Positions 26,015 through 35,479 of a stretch of 46,723 bases of DNA are shown piece by piece. The DNA is from JBMORL01 sp049322335. GTDB taxonomy: Bacteria > Bacteroidota > Bacteroidia > Flavobacteriales_D > UBA2798. The DNA lies in the NCBI GenBank assembly GCA_049322335.1, contig JBMORL010000128.1, positions 1-46,723 of the forward strand. Reading direction: 5' to 3'. The translations under genes were made by a program, and so were the position numbers. The first letter of the stretch is position 1. Each line of letters opens with the position of its first letter. The notes below the pieces were generated by a model. That model was not told the origin of the DNA, did no database searches, and was given only the letters and a program-made list of their open reading frames with translations.

Positions 26015-27949
26015 TCAATTTCCCGACAACTGTTTTTCAATTTCGGCTGCTATGCTTTTTGCAAACTCTTCAGCCCCCATTGCACCTTTGTCGCCCTCGC
26101 CATGACGTCTGACGGAAACAAGGTTTTCGGTCATTTCTTTTTCTCCTACGATCAACATGTAAGGGATCTTTTTCACCTCTGCATCGCGGATCTTTTTCCC
26201 GATCTTTTCGTTCCTTTCGTCAACGAGGCTGCGAATATCGTAATTATTCAGCAAATCTGAAACAGAGCGGGCGTATTCAGCGAATTTTTCGTTAATGGGA
26301 AGCACAGCCACCTGCTTAGGAGCCAGCCATGCCGGGAAATTGCCTGCGTAATGCTCAATCAGAAACCCGATAAAGCGTTCGTGGGTGCCCAGCGGTGCCC
26401 GATGGATACAGATAGGGGTTTCCATTTCATTGTTGTTATTCCTGTAGGTGAGTCCAAAGCGGGCGGGTACAGCAAAGTCTACCTGGTTGGTTGCCAGGGT
26501 AAATTCACGGCCTATAGCACTCCACACCTGCACATCTATTTTGGGCCCGTAAAAGGCACCTTCATCGGGCACTTCCACATAGGGTATATTGGATTCTATC
26601 AATACATTGCGCACCATATCTTCGGTTTGTTTCCATAAAACGGGGTCGTTAACGTACTTTTTACCCAGTTTTTCGGCAGAATGGGTGCTGAACCTCATCT
26701 GGTACTTATCAATTCCGAAGATTTTGAAGTATTTCAGGTACATATCGTTTACTGCCCTGAATTCAGCGGCAAACTGGTCACGGGTACAGTAAATGTGTGC
26801 GTCATTCATTTGCAGGGAACGCACACGCATCAACCCGAAAAGCTCCCCTGATTGTTCATAGCGGTAGCAGGTTCCATATTCTGCCAGGCGAACAGGAAGA
26901 TCGCGGTAGCTGGGGCTTAGTGTAGCAAAAATCTTGTGGTGATGCGGGCAGTTCATGGCTTTCAGGTAATACTTCTCACCTTCCATCACCATAGGTGGAA
27001 ACATACTGTCTTCGTAATACGGAAGATGGCCGCTGGTTTTATACATACTTTCTTTGGCGAGATGCGGTGTACGAACGCGCTGGTAGCCGGCTTTTTTTTC
27101 GGTATCCTTTGCCAGTTTTTCCAATGCTTCGATAATGGCCGCACCGTTAGGAAGCCACAGTGGTAACCCGGGACCACAATCATCATCGAAAGTATAAATC
27201 TCCAGTTCTTTTCCCAGTTTGCGGTGGTCGCGTTTTTTGGCTTCCTCGAGCATGGCCAGGTATTCATCCAGTTCTTTTTGTTTGGGAAATGCTATTCCAT
27301 AAACACGGGTGAGCTGTTTGTTTTTTTCATCACCTTTCCAGTAAGCACCGGCAATGCTCATCAATTTTACTGCTTTGATATACCCGGTATGTGGAATATG
27401 AGGTCCGCGGCACAGGTCGGTAAATTTTCCCTGTTCATAGAAAGTAATATTTCCGTCTTCGAGATTTTGAAGAAGGTCGAGTTTGTATTCATCTCCTTTT
27501 TCGGTAAAATACTTTACTGCTTCGGCCTTGGGAATTTCCTTACGCACGTAGGGGTTATTCTGTCGTGCCAGTTCCAGCATTTTATTTTCGATTTTTTTGA
27601 AATCCTCGCTGGTGATGGTATGATTTCCCGGATCAATATCATAATAAAATCCGTTTTCCACAGGGGGGCCTACCCAGAATTTGATCCCGGGAAAATATGA
27701 TTCAAGAGCTTCGGCCATCAGGTGAGCCGAAGAGTGCCAGAGTGTGGATTTTCCATTCTTATCTTCCCATGTGAACAGCTTCAGTGAAGCATCTTCATTT
27801 ATGGGTAAAGTAGCATCGCAAACTTTTCCGTTTATTTCTGCTGCGAGGACATTGCGTGCCAGTCCTTCGCTTATACTTTGAGCGATTTGTAGTGCCGAAA
27901 TTCCATCCTGGTATTCGCGCACAGCTCCATCGGGAAATGTAATTTTCAT
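26015..27949 (-). CDS. thrS: Threonyl-tRNA synthetase
   Basis: 644 residues, full length. It charges tRNA-Thr and edits mis-charged serine. Domains in order: TGS (residues 1-65, ITFPDGAVREY), editing domain with HSSAHLMAEALESYFPG, catalytic core with MNCPHHHKIF (zinc site Cys and His), TCYRYEQSGELFGLMRVR (motif 2) and GTHERFIGFLIEHYAG (motif 3), then an anticodon-binding domain (about residue 540 on) with QVAVLPINEKF and LVSVRRHGEGDKG. First gene of the thrS-infC-rpmI-rplT operon. Confidence 0.98.
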   Translation of the reverse strand: MKITFPDGAVREYQDGISALQIAQSISEGLARNVLAAEINGKVCDATLPINEDASLKLFTWEDKNGKSTLWHSSAHLMAEALESYFPGIKFWVGPPVENGFYYDIDPGNHTITSEDFKKIENKMLELARQNNPYVRKEIPKAEAVKYFTEKGDEYKLDLLQNLEDGNITFYEQGKFTDLCRGPHIPHTGYIKAVKLMSIAGAYWKGDEKNKQLTRVYGIAFPKQKELDEYLAMLEEAKKRDHRKLGKELEIYTFDDDCGPGLPLWLPNGAAIIEALEKLAKDTEKKAGYQRVRTPHLAKESMYKTSGHLPYYEDSMFPPMVMEGEKYYLKAMNCPHHHKIFATLSPSYRDLPVRLAEYGTCYRYEQSGELFGLMRVRSLQMNDAHIYCTRDQFAAEFRAVNDMYLKYFKIFGIDKYQMRFSTHSAEKLGKKYVNDPVLWKQTEDMVRNVLIESNIPYVEVPDEGAFYGPKIDVQVWSAIGREFTLATNQVDFAVPARFGLTYRNNNNEMETPICIHRAPLGTHERFIGFLIEHYAGNFPAWLAPKQVAVLPINEKFAEYARSVSDLLNNYDIRSLVDERNEKIGKKIRDAEVKKIPYMLIVGEKEMTENLVSVRRHGEGDKGAMGAEEFAKSIAAEIEKQLSGN

Positions 27950-27971
27950 TTTTATTGATTCTGAAAGTTGA

Positions 27972-27979
27972 CAAAGGTA
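27972..27979 (-). promoter_or_regulatory. TAnnTTTG promoter box of the thrS operon
   Basis: TACCTTTG on the minus strand, 22 nt before the thrS ATG. I saw no clear -33 partner. The stretch 27980-28100 upstream holds degenerate GATGTAAGAC-type short repeats and no gene. Confidence 0.55.
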
Positions 27980-28101
27980 ATGAATGAGATGTAAGACCGG
28001 GAGATTTTAGAGGCCAGACAGATAGATTTTAGACACAAGACGGGAATATGAAAGATGTAAGACAGCAGGTTTAAGGCTAAAACTGTATCTGTATCAACAA
28101 A

Positions 28102-28130
28102 AAACCCCGCCAGTTTGCCTGACGGGGTTT
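28102..28130 (-). terminator. Rho-independent terminator upstream of thrS
   Basis: AAACCCCG and CGGGGTTT arms with an inner CAG/CTG pairing, followed on the minus strand by a run of T. It lies 18 nt after the stop of the 182-residue gene and insulates it from thrS. Confidence 0.85.
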
Positions 28131-28148
28131 CTGATTTTTATGATGTGA

Positions 28149-28697
28149 TCAGATGTTTTTATATCCGTAAGACATTACCGCGAATCCTTTAAGCGGCTCT
28201 TTGGAGTCGTTGGCGGGAATGACATAGTCAATGTATAATCTCTTAAGGGAAGCATCGGGGTTATTTTTTATTTCGCGATACTTTTTGATCAGGTCAAGTG
28301 TAACTACATTCACATCTCCACCCTGAACATTGGCTTGCTCATATAGCTGAATACGGGCCTGGTTGGTTTCGGGTTTGTCGTAGATCTGGATGGTAATTGG
28401 TTTTGGAGAACCTTCGGTATTGAAGTTGAGTTTATATTCTGTTCCGTTGAAAAGCATGATTTCGAATACACGCTTTTGTTCGAAGCCTGCATAGCTGTAA
28501 TAAGTAACATTGCATGCATCGTAGCGATAGGGTTTTAAAGCTTCGCGGCTTTTCTTTTTGTATTCGGTAACTTTAGCAGCGTTTTCATTTACCACTGGTT
28601 CCTGTTTATCGGGGCGTTTATTCAACACCTGTGCTGCGGTAAGCCCAACGAGGGCCACGAGAGAAGCAACACCCACATAAGTCATAATCTTTTTCAT
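28149..28697 (-). CDS. Membrane-anchored or exported protein of unknown function
   Basis: 182 residues with one N-terminal hydrophobic segment (YVGVASLVALVGLTAAQVL) that is either an anchor or a signal peptide. The body contains YRYDACNVTYYSYAG and EIMLFNGTEYKLNF and is predicted mostly beta. It starts 14 nt after the upstream lipoprotein gene stops, so the two are an operon, and a terminator follows. No family is recognised. Confidence 0.75.
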   Translation of the reverse strand: MKKIMTYVGVASLVALVGLTAAQVLNKRPDKQEPVVNENAAKVTEYKKKSREALKPYRYDACNVTYYSYAGFEQKRVFEIMLFNGTEYKLNFNTEGSPKPITIQIYDKPETNQARIQLYEQANVQGGDVNVVTLDLIKKYREIKNNPDASLKRLYIDYVIPANDSKEPLKGFAVMSYGYKNI

Positions 28698-28711
28698 AGC
28701 TTTCTCTTTTT

Positions 28712-29569
28712 TTAAGCTTTAACAATAGTGTTACGCAAGTTAGTGATTTTTTCGGATAACACTTTAATTTCATCTTTTTTCAGTTCCACGTTATACGCAT
28801 CATCTCCTTCGAGGTTTTTAACTGATTCGAAGCCCATGTAGGTATTGTGAAGGTCTTTTAAATTTGAAACAAGGCTTTCATTATCAGCATTCTTCTCACC
28901 CATTTCCAATCCTTTTATGAGGTTTTCGAGAATAATCATTTGCTCTGAAAGTTTAGCCCCGATATCATTTTTATTTTGTTTAACGGTAGCCTGTGCCCCG
29001 ATATACATACCTTCTATCCATGCACCGGCAAACATTACATTGGAAAGTTCATGTTCGCCATTTTCTTCAATGTAATCGTCTGTTTTCTCTTCAATGAGAA
29101 CCAGCAGGTCGATTACTGAATCCTGGTTATTGATATTTTTTTCGAAGCGCACCAATATATCGTCAGAATCAAATACCGTGCTAAGCCCGATTTCAGAGCT
29201 CAGGTCGCGTACGATTTTAATAGTTTGGGTAGCTTCTTTCGACTTTTCGTTAAGAACAGCATAAGCCAGGTCGGCAGAATACACACCGAAGTTGATGGAC
29301 TTTTCGAATTTGCTGGTGTATTTGGATACGTTTTCGGCTTTATTGGTAAAAGACGCATCAAAATCAAGTCCTGATTTATCAAAGATCATGGCTACCTGCA
29401 GGGGCGAAGGCAGCAGATTGGTTTGTTGTTCGAGCAAAGTATCTACCGGTGGTTGTTGAGCGGTAGTATCTACTTTTGTAGCATCTTTTTTCTTTTCTCC
29501 ACCACCACAAGAGGCAAGGAAAAGTGCAGAAATAGCTGCAACTGGTAAAAATTTGATTACTGATTTCAT
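28712..29569 (-). CDS. Helical lipoprotein of unknown function
   Basis: 285 residues starting MKSVIKFLPVAAISALFLASCGGG, with the lipidated Cys at residue 21. The frame is open to 29614, but that adds 15 residues before the signal, so the inner ATG is used. After a Lys/Asp/Gln linker the protein is almost wholly alpha-helical (FDKSGLDFDASFTNKAENV, IVRDLSSEIGLSTVFDSDD, VSNLKDLHNTYMGFE). It is probably periplasmic and anchored in the outer membrane. It pairs with the 182-residue protein downstream (14-nt gap). Confidence 0.78.
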   Translation of the reverse strand: MKSVIKFLPVAAISALFLASCGGGEKKKDATKVDTTAQQPPVDTLLEQQTNLLPSPLQVAMIFDKSGLDFDASFTNKAENVSKYTSKFEKSINFGVYSADLAYAVLNEKSKEATQTIKIVRDLSSEIGLSTVFDSDDILVRFEKNINNQDSVIDLLVLIEEKTDDYIEENGEHELSNVMFAGAWIEGMYIGAQATVKQNKNDIGAKLSEQMIILENLIKGLEMGEKNADNESLVSNLKDLHNTYMGFESVKNLEGDDAYNVELKKDEIKVLSEKITNLRNTIVKA

Positions 29570-29622
29570 GTGTTCATTTTTTTTATTTTTAAATCGGTCA
29601 CATGTGATGCCCATTCATCATC

Positions 29623-29648
29623 TTCTTTCCGGTAGCTACCGGAAAGAA
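29623..29648. repeat. 26-nt perfect palindrome
   Basis: TTCTTTCCGGTAG and its exact reverse complement meet with no loop, in the leader of the helical lipoprotein gene. The GGTAGCTACC core follows the same plan as other palindromes in this window. It could be a repeat element or an operator. The remainder of 29570-29759 shows nothing else. Confidence 0.6.
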
Positions 29649-29759
29649 ATAATTAAGGTATCATGGACATTTCATGTGTTTTTGATTTTCGGTGAGCGAA
29701 TTTATAAAGTTTATTGATTGGTAGAAAGAAATCGCCCGATTTTGTAATAAAAATCCGAT

Positions 29760-32700
29760 TCAGGGCTGTTCGGGGGCTTTCCCGGCCTTAGCTGTATCCC
29801 ATTCATCTTCTTTCTTTGCGGCCCCGGTTTCATCATTTTTCTTTTTGTCTTTGCGTGAGAATACTTTTTTCATTTTTTTGATCACTTTCAGGTCGCCCAG
29901 GGTTTCAAATTCCTCTGTATAATATACCCCTACGCCCTGTGTAAACGGAGCCTGGGTAGTGTTGGTAACATCAAAAGTATTGGATTCGTTATACCCGCGC
30001 AGCCTGAAGGTTCCGTCTTCGTTCACTTTGTACTCCACGTTAAAATCACCAATGATGTTGTTTGGATTTTGGTTGGTGCTGTTGCCGTAACTTACTCCCA
30101 GGTTGGTGCTGATGGTAAGCCGGTCGTTGAATAACTGGGTAGACATGGCCAGGGCAATCTCCTGGTTGGAAATCTCATCGCCCGGTTTGTAATTAAAACC
30201 AATATCAAATTCATCGCTTAATTGCGACAACCAGTTACTGAGTTGGGAAGACAGCAGGTCGCTGGTGGTGGCTTTTACACCCGAGTAAGCCTGGTCGGCA
30301 GCGGTGGATATGCTGTTGGTGAGAGGCAGGAATTTATTGATGGCCAGCAGGGCAAAAAACTGTCGGCTCAGCTCCTGGTCTGAGCCCCTGATAACACTCA
30401 GGGCGCTTTTTACATTCTCATCGGCACGGGGAACAGCGATATCAAACGAAACGTCAGGTTTAAAAAGATTGTGCTTAAGGTTCATCTGGCATTCCACGTC
30501 CACATTGTTTTTATATTTCATGGCGATATCAGAGGGCATGATCTCAAAAGGAGCTGTTTGTGCGGTATAGATAGCGGTGAGATCAATATCAGCTTCCATG
30601 GGATCGCCATACCAGCTGAGGGAAGAACCCGGTTTAACGGTAAACGGTTTATTGATCACGTTCATTAGTGTGAAGAGATAATTTCCCTGTGAGATGAGGT
30701 ATTGTCCATACATATAAAATTCTCCGAGCTGGTCGATTTCCATAGTGAGTTTTCCGTTTCCTCTGCCCCTCATCATATCACCTGCCAGTTTATCAAAAAC
30801 GATCATCACTTCTGCATCGGTAGTCACATCAAAATCGAATTTCATAGTGATGCCCGACAAGTCGATTTTTTTATCTTCTTCAGTTTTAGTTGTATCGTGA
30901 TCCACAAAATGAACGAACTCCTGCAGCGTTTCATCTGAAGTACCATAAAGCGGCAGAACAATACGTGTGCCTTTTTCTGTTTTTACATCTACGTTGATGT
31001 CTACATTTCCTCCATAGGCAAATACGCTTACATTTCCTGTGGCATAGGCGCGGCCGTAATAGAGCGGATTCATTTCTTCGGTGGTATTGAGACAAAGAAG
31101 TTTTTTGAATTCGAGTACACAATCGAAGTTGAAATCGGAAAAATTATTGTGATAGAAAGTGCCCTGTGCCCATCCGAGGTTTCCTTTCAGGTCGGCAAGA
31201 GGAATACTGTCAAATGCTATCATATCTTCGGCAATATCGACCCTTCCGCCAAAATAATATTCGGTGTTGAGCATATTTACTTTTATGGCACCGTGTTCAA
31301 AGTTAAGCCTGCCTTTCATTTTAGGTTCTTCGGGAGTTCCTTTAAGTGTTAGTTTACCACTGGCAAGGCCTTTAAGCCCTGAAACGTCTGAAGGCAAAAA
31401 AGCATTGAGGAACTGGAGATTGGTTTGTTTGAGTTCAAGTACATAATCGATCTTGTTTTCCCACCAGTCTTTTCCTTTTTGTGAATAATAATCACCTGTG
31501 AATTCGATGGAGCGGATTTCTTTTCTTTTTAACTCACCCGTGGAATGAATTCGTTTTTCTTCATTATCCCAAAGATTCACCAGTTTAAAATCACCGAGGT
31601 AATCGTTATTAAGACGAAATGAATCGAGCCGGATATCACTGGCGAAAAATACTTCGTTATAAAGATCGGCTACAAATCCATAACCATTTAATGTGCCGTG
31701 AAGTTTGATGAGTGAATCATTAATAAGCGGATTAACGTTTTCCACATTAAAATTATAAACTGAAATATCCAGTTTTTCATTCCTGTTTTCAGATATAATG
31801 CCATCCAGTGCGATGGTTTGTTGCCCGCTGCAGATATCAAAATTTCTGATCGTGATCTTTTTGCCTTCCATTGCAATTTTGGAATTCTCATCCAGCCGCC
31901 AAACTGTATTGTTTAGTTTTACGCTGGAGGGTTTGATATTGAACTCAAAAGCATCAGACGAAAGCAGCAAGCCTTCTCCCGTTATATCGCCCCATGCGGA
32001 AGAATCAGGAGCTGTCCAGTTGATGGTGGTGGCCAGCTGATTTTGCAACATTTCTGCTGTCATCCTGAAATTTTCCATACCCAGGCTATCAGCAAAGAAA
32101 ATTCCTTTTGAATTGGCAGTAAGGCTGAGGTAATCGCCATTGTTTTTAGCATTAAGAACCAGGTCGTTTATTTCAATTCCGTTGTAAATGATCTTTTTCA
32201 CGGGATCACTTTTTAAACGGAACACATTTTGTTTCGAGTTGAATTTTCCACTGAACCGGGTGTCTTTGGAAAGAGATATTTCGGGAAAAAACAATTCTGA
32301 CACGGGGGTAAAATCACGGATATTGATCTCGAATCTGAAATCCTGGTTTTCGGGAGCTTTGGCCACTTCGTTATTGAAAAGGGCGGGAAGTGTTTTGGAA
32401 ACGATGTAAAGAAACCCGTCCTGCAACTGGTTTAGTTTGAATTTCCCGTTGAAATTGGCATAAAAAATATCAGAATCAATTTCAAGAATTTTGGATGTAT
32501 CCGTTTTCGGAACCATTTTCCCTTTCCTGTTTTTTACCAGCACTGTTGAATCGGTTAAATATTCTTCAAACGCCATCAGGTTCATTTTTTTCACTGCATA
32601 TTCCTTTCCGTCTTCATAATAAATCACATTACGGATATAGAAGTTTCCTGAAAAATTATCGATATTATCACCCTGTGCATTGGCGGTAATACGCATACAC

Positions 32701-34337
32701 AGGCTGCTGGAAGAATCGCGGTCGGACACCAGGTTCAGTACGCGCAGGTTCGCACCGAATACATCGAGGTTGGTGATTTCATACAATGGAATGTTTTTCG
32801 AAAAGTCTACATTTCCGTTAAAGAACATTTTCAGGTTTTCGTCATCTACTCTCAGTGTGCCGTCAAATTTTTCGGTATGTAAAAGATCTCCGTCAATGGA
32901 TATGCCGTTATATGTATATCCCATATACGTTAGTGACGGAATAGTTCCTTTAATCCGTGCATTCAGGTCATCCACTGTAAGACCTGTGGCATTTACCCTT
33001 ACATCCACCGTTACATTTCCCATATCAGCAATGTCATAAAACCGCCCGGCCTGGAAATTGATGGCTTTCAGGTCACCGTTATAGTGAAAGTAATTATCCG
33101 TGGTATCGATATAAAAATGCAGGTCGGTTTTAATGGTTCCCACACCAGTCTCTGCTTCACCGTAAGCCACAAAGTCTTTGGCTGTACCGGTAAAACTTCC
33201 TTTCATGGAAATATCACCCAGCATTCCGTAGCGGCCGGGCAAGCCGATGTATTGCGTACTGTCGAAAGGCGGAAGTTCAATGGAAACAATATCCCATGTG
33301 TTGGTTTTTAGTTCTTCCACTACCATGGAAAAAACAGCGTTTTCGGCATCCGGAAGACCGAGAATATCAAAATTCCCTTTCACGTAAGTGTCTTTGGTAA
33401 GGTAAATTTCCATTTTCCGCATTTTGAGAGCCGATACTGTTCCCCTGATATTTCCGCTAAGCAGGATAGAACGGTCGATGCTTTTTAGTTCGGGGGCGAA
33501 GTAGGAAATGTCATCCAGGTCGAGTATCGAAGGATCGAACTTTGCCTTCATATTTACTTTTTCCTCGAAATCATCAAAATCATCGAAAGAGGTGAAAAGG
33601 AAAGAAAGGTCGTTGGTGGTAAGCCGTGATCCGGGAGTTTTTAAAAGCAGGTTTCCGAATGAAAGGCGATCGGGCGCAATGCGCATTTCGGCTTTGAGGG
33701 TATCCACCACAAAACCGCTGCGATCGTTAAAGGCCAGTCGTTCCACATGAAAGAAGATAGTATCTCCTTTGGTATGAAAGTCCGACATATCGGCAATCAC
33801 TTTACGCAGATGCATATGATCGAAATCGACACCGAATTCGCTGTAGCTTTTATTTTCGTCATCATAAGTAAAATCGGCATTATCCACCAGGATATTTTGT
33901 ACACTTACATCCCAGGGCTCTGATTCTTTCTTTTTTTTAGGTTTATCTGAGCTGAAATAATCTTCGATAAATGCGAAATTGAGATCTTTTTCACCTTTAT
34001 ATTTTTTCAGGTTGATGCGCGGAGAAAGTAAAGCCGCCTTGCTGAGTACCAGTTTTTGTTCATCAAAGTCTATTTCATCGATATAACAATTTAACTCGGG
34101 CATATAGAGCAATGTATCGCCATGGAGGTCGGACACATAAAACTCTTTGAGCGTGGCATAGGTAAACAGGTCGAAATCCACTTTACCGATGCGTACTTCG
34201 GCCCCCAGTTCATCGGACATATAGGCAGCCAGGCGCTGTGCCATCCAGGTTTGAAAAGCGCTCGATTCGAGGGCAAAAACAAGAAAAATAACGAAGGCCA
34301 GGATGAATTCGAAAAGAATCATCAGTGAATTACGCAA
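29760..34337 (-). CDS. tamB: TamB-like translocation/assembly module protein (DUF490)
   Basis: About 1,525 residues. TamB-type AsmA-like proteins bridge inner and outer membranes and are linked to lipid transport and outer-membrane protein assembly. Seen: one N-terminal membrane segment (ILFEFILAFVIFLVFALE), an early VRIGKVDFDLFTYATLKEFYV motif, a very long region of repeated short beta-strands, and a C-terminal domain near YLISQGNYLFTLMNV, FALLAINKFLPL and LGVSYGNST typical of DUF490. It ends in a charged, low-complexity tail. The start is uncertain: TTG at 34337 or ATG at 34322, and the frame is open a few codons further. No TamA-like partner is in the window. Confidence 0.88.
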   Translation of the reverse strand: MRNSLMILFEFILAFVIFLVFALESSAFQTWMAQRLAAYMSDELGAEVRIGKVDFDLFTYATLKEFYVSDLHGDTLLYMPELNCYIDEIDFDEQKLVLSKAALLSPRINLKKYKGEKDLNFAFIEDYFSSDKPKKKKESEPWDVSVQNILVDNADFTYDDENKSYSEFGVDFDHMHLRKVIADMSDFHTKGDTIFFHVERLAFNDRSGFVVDTLKAEMRIAPDRLSFGNLLLKTPGSRLTTNDLSFLFTSFDDFDDFEEKVNMKAKFDPSILDLDDISYFAPELKSIDRSILLSGNIRGTVSALKMRKMEIYLTKDTYVKGNFDILGLPDAENAVFSMVVEELKTNTWDIVSIELPPFDSTQYIGLPGRYGMLGDISMKGSFTGTAKDFVAYGEAETGVGTIKTDLHFYIDTTDNYFHYNGDLKAINFQAGRFYDIADMGNVTVDVRVNATGLTVDDLNARIKGTIPSLTYMGYTYNGISIDGDLLHTEKFDGTLRVDDENLKMFFNGNVDFSKNIPLYEITNLDVFGANLRVLNLVSDRDSSSSLCMRITANAQGDNIDNFSGNFYIRNVIYYEDGKEYAVKKMNLMAFEEYLTDSTVLVKNRKGKMVPKTDTSKILEIDSDIFYANFNGKFKLNQLQDGFLYIVSKTLPALFNNEVAKAPENQDFRFEINIRDFTPVSELFFPEISLSKDTRFSGKFNSKQNVFRLKSDPVKKIIYNGIEINDLVLNAKNNGDYLSLTANSKGIFFADSLGMENFRMTAEMLQNQLATTINWTAPDSSAWGDITGEGLLLSSDAFEFNIKPSSVKLNNTVWRLDENSKIAMEGKKITIRNFDICSGQQTIALDGIISENRNEKLDISVYNFNVENVNPLINDSLIKLHGTLNGYGFVADLYNEVFFASDIRLDSFRLNNDYLGDFKLVNLWDNEEKRIHSTGELKRKEIRSIEFTGDYYSQKGKDWWENKIDYVLELKQTNLQFLNAFLPSDVSGLKGLASGKLTLKGTPEEPKMKGRLNFEHGAIKVNMLNTEYYFGGRVDIAEDMIAFDSIPLADLKGNLGWAQGTFYHNNFSDFNFDCVLEFKKLLCLNTTEEMNPLYYGRAYATGNVSVFAYGGNVDINVDVKTEKGTRIVLPLYGTSDETLQEFVHFVDHDTTKTEEDKKIDLSGITMKFDFDVTTDAEVMIVFDKLAGDMMRGRGNGKLTMEIDQLGEFYMYGQYLISQGNYLFTLMNVINKPFTVKPGSSLSWYGDPMEADIDLTAIYTAQTAPFEIMPSDIAMKYKNNVDVECQMNLKHNLFKPDVSFDIAVPRADENVKSALSVIRGSDQELSRQFFALLAINKFLPLTNSISTAADQAYSGVKATTSDLLSSQLSNWLSQLSDEFDIGFNYKPGDEISNQEIALAMSTQLFNDRLTISTNLGVSYGNSTNQNPNNIIGDFNVEYKVNEDGTFRLRGYNESNTFDVTNTTQAPFTQGVGVYYTEEFETLGDLKVIKKMKKVFSRKDKKKNDETGAAKKEDEWDTAKAGKAPEQP

Positions 34338-34357
34338 TATCCGGAGTGCTTTTTTGA

Positions 34358-34365
34358 TACTTTTG
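34358..34365 (+). promoter_or_regulatory. TAnnTTTG promoter box of tsaD
   Basis: TACTTTTG 10 nt before the tsaD ATG (34376), implying a leader of only a few bases. Confidence 0.5.
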
Positions 34366-34375
34366 CCTTTACGAA

Positions 34376-35407
34376 ATGTATATCAACAAAGATACCATAA
34401 TTCTGGGCATCGAATCCTCGTGTGACGAGACTTCTGCCGCTGTGACAGTAAACGGGGAATTGCTTTCGAACTATATTGCCGGGCAGAAAGTTCATGAAAA
34501 ATACGGGGGCGTTGTACCTGAGCTGGCCTCCAGGGCTCATCAGCAAAACATTGTGCCGGTAGTGGATACTGCCCTGAAAGATTCGGGTGTTAAAAAAAGT
34601 GAAATTTCTGCTATAGCCTTTACGAGAGGCCCCGGGCTACTGGGTTCGCTGCTGGTGGGCACATCGTTTGCCAAATCATTATCACAGGCACTAAACATAC
34701 CGCTGATTGACATAAATCATATGCAGGCGCATGTTCTGGCTCATTTTATCCGGAAAAAAGGAGAAGAAAAAACCGTTCCTTCTTTTCCATTTATCTGCCT
34801 GACAGTATCAGGGGGCCATACGCAACTGGTATTGGTGAAGTCGTATTTTGAGATGGAAATTATTGGCGCCACCATTGATGATGCCGCTGGCGAAGCGTTT
34901 GATAAAGCGGCCAAACTGATGGGACTTCCCTATCCGGGCGGACCCCTGATTGACAAAATTGCTGAAGCCGGCAATCCGTTAGCATTTACTTTCAACGAAC
35001 CCCAGGTAAAAAACTACGATTACAGTTTCAGCGGTTTAAAAACCAATATTCTTTATTTTTTGCAGGATGAGTTGAAAAAAGATGAACAATTTACAGAAAA
35101 GAATAAAGCTGATCTCTGTGCATCCATTCAACATACTATTGTAACCATCCTTCTGAAAAAACTGAAAAAGTCGGCAGCAGCGTATAACGTAAGCGATGTT
35201 GCTATTGCCGGAGGGGTTTCAGCCAATTCGTACCTGCGGAAAAAACTGGTGGAGCTGGGTGCAGAAAAAAACTGGCAGGTATTTATTCCTCCGTTTGAGT
35301 ATTGCACCGACAATGCAGCCATGATTGCTATGGCAGGCCATTTCAAATTTCAGAAGAACGAATTTTGCGGAATGGACATTACTCCGCTGGCGAGGATGGA
35401 TTTTTAG
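34376..35407 (+). CDS. tsaD: tRNA N6-adenosine threonylcarbamoyltransferase
   Basis: 343 residues, full length. TsaD transfers the threonylcarbamoyl group to A37 of ANN-decoding tRNAs, with TsaB and TsaE. Motifs: LGIESSCDETSAAV at the N terminus, GGVVPELASRAHQQNI, TRGPGLLGSLLVG, the metal-binding His pair in INHMQAHVLAH, VSGGHTQLVLV and AIAGGVSANSYLR. Family fit is complete. The start at 34376 places the box TACTTTTG directly upstream. It diverges from the TamB-like gene, whose own promoter box lies inside this reading frame. Confidence 0.97.
   Translation: MYINKDTIILGIESSCDETSAAVTVNGELLSNYIAGQKVHEKYGGVVPELASRAHQQNIVPVVDTALKDSGVKKSEISAIAFTRGPGLLGSLLVGTSFAKSLSQALNIPLIDINHMQAHVLAHFIRKKGEEKTVPSFPFICLTVSGGHTQLVLVKSYFEMEIIGATIDDAAGEAFDKAAKLMGLPYPGGPLIDKIAEAGNPLAFTFNEPQVKNYDYSFSGLKTNILYFLQDELKKDEQFTEKNKADLCASIQHTIVTILLKKLKKSAAAYNVSDVAIAGGVSANSYLRKKLVELGAEKNWQVFIPPFEYCTDNAAMIAMAGHFKFQKNEFCGMDITPLARMDF
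34387..34394 (-). promoter_or_regulatory. TAnnTTTG box for the TamB-like gene, inside tsaD
   Basis: TATCTTTG on the minus strand, at codons 4-7 of tsaD, 50-65 nt before the candidate TamB starts. The two divergent transcripts would overlap at their 5' ends. Confidence 0.5.
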
Positions 35408-35479
35408 CGATTTGAAAAAGATGTTTTTTCTAAAAACAATATCCCCCTCATCCTTCCGTTTTTGATACAACAAGAAGAT

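Noticed and set aside
27224..27700. A 158-codon reading frame opposite thrS
   Set aside because: Shadow of a conserved synthetase; no independent signal.
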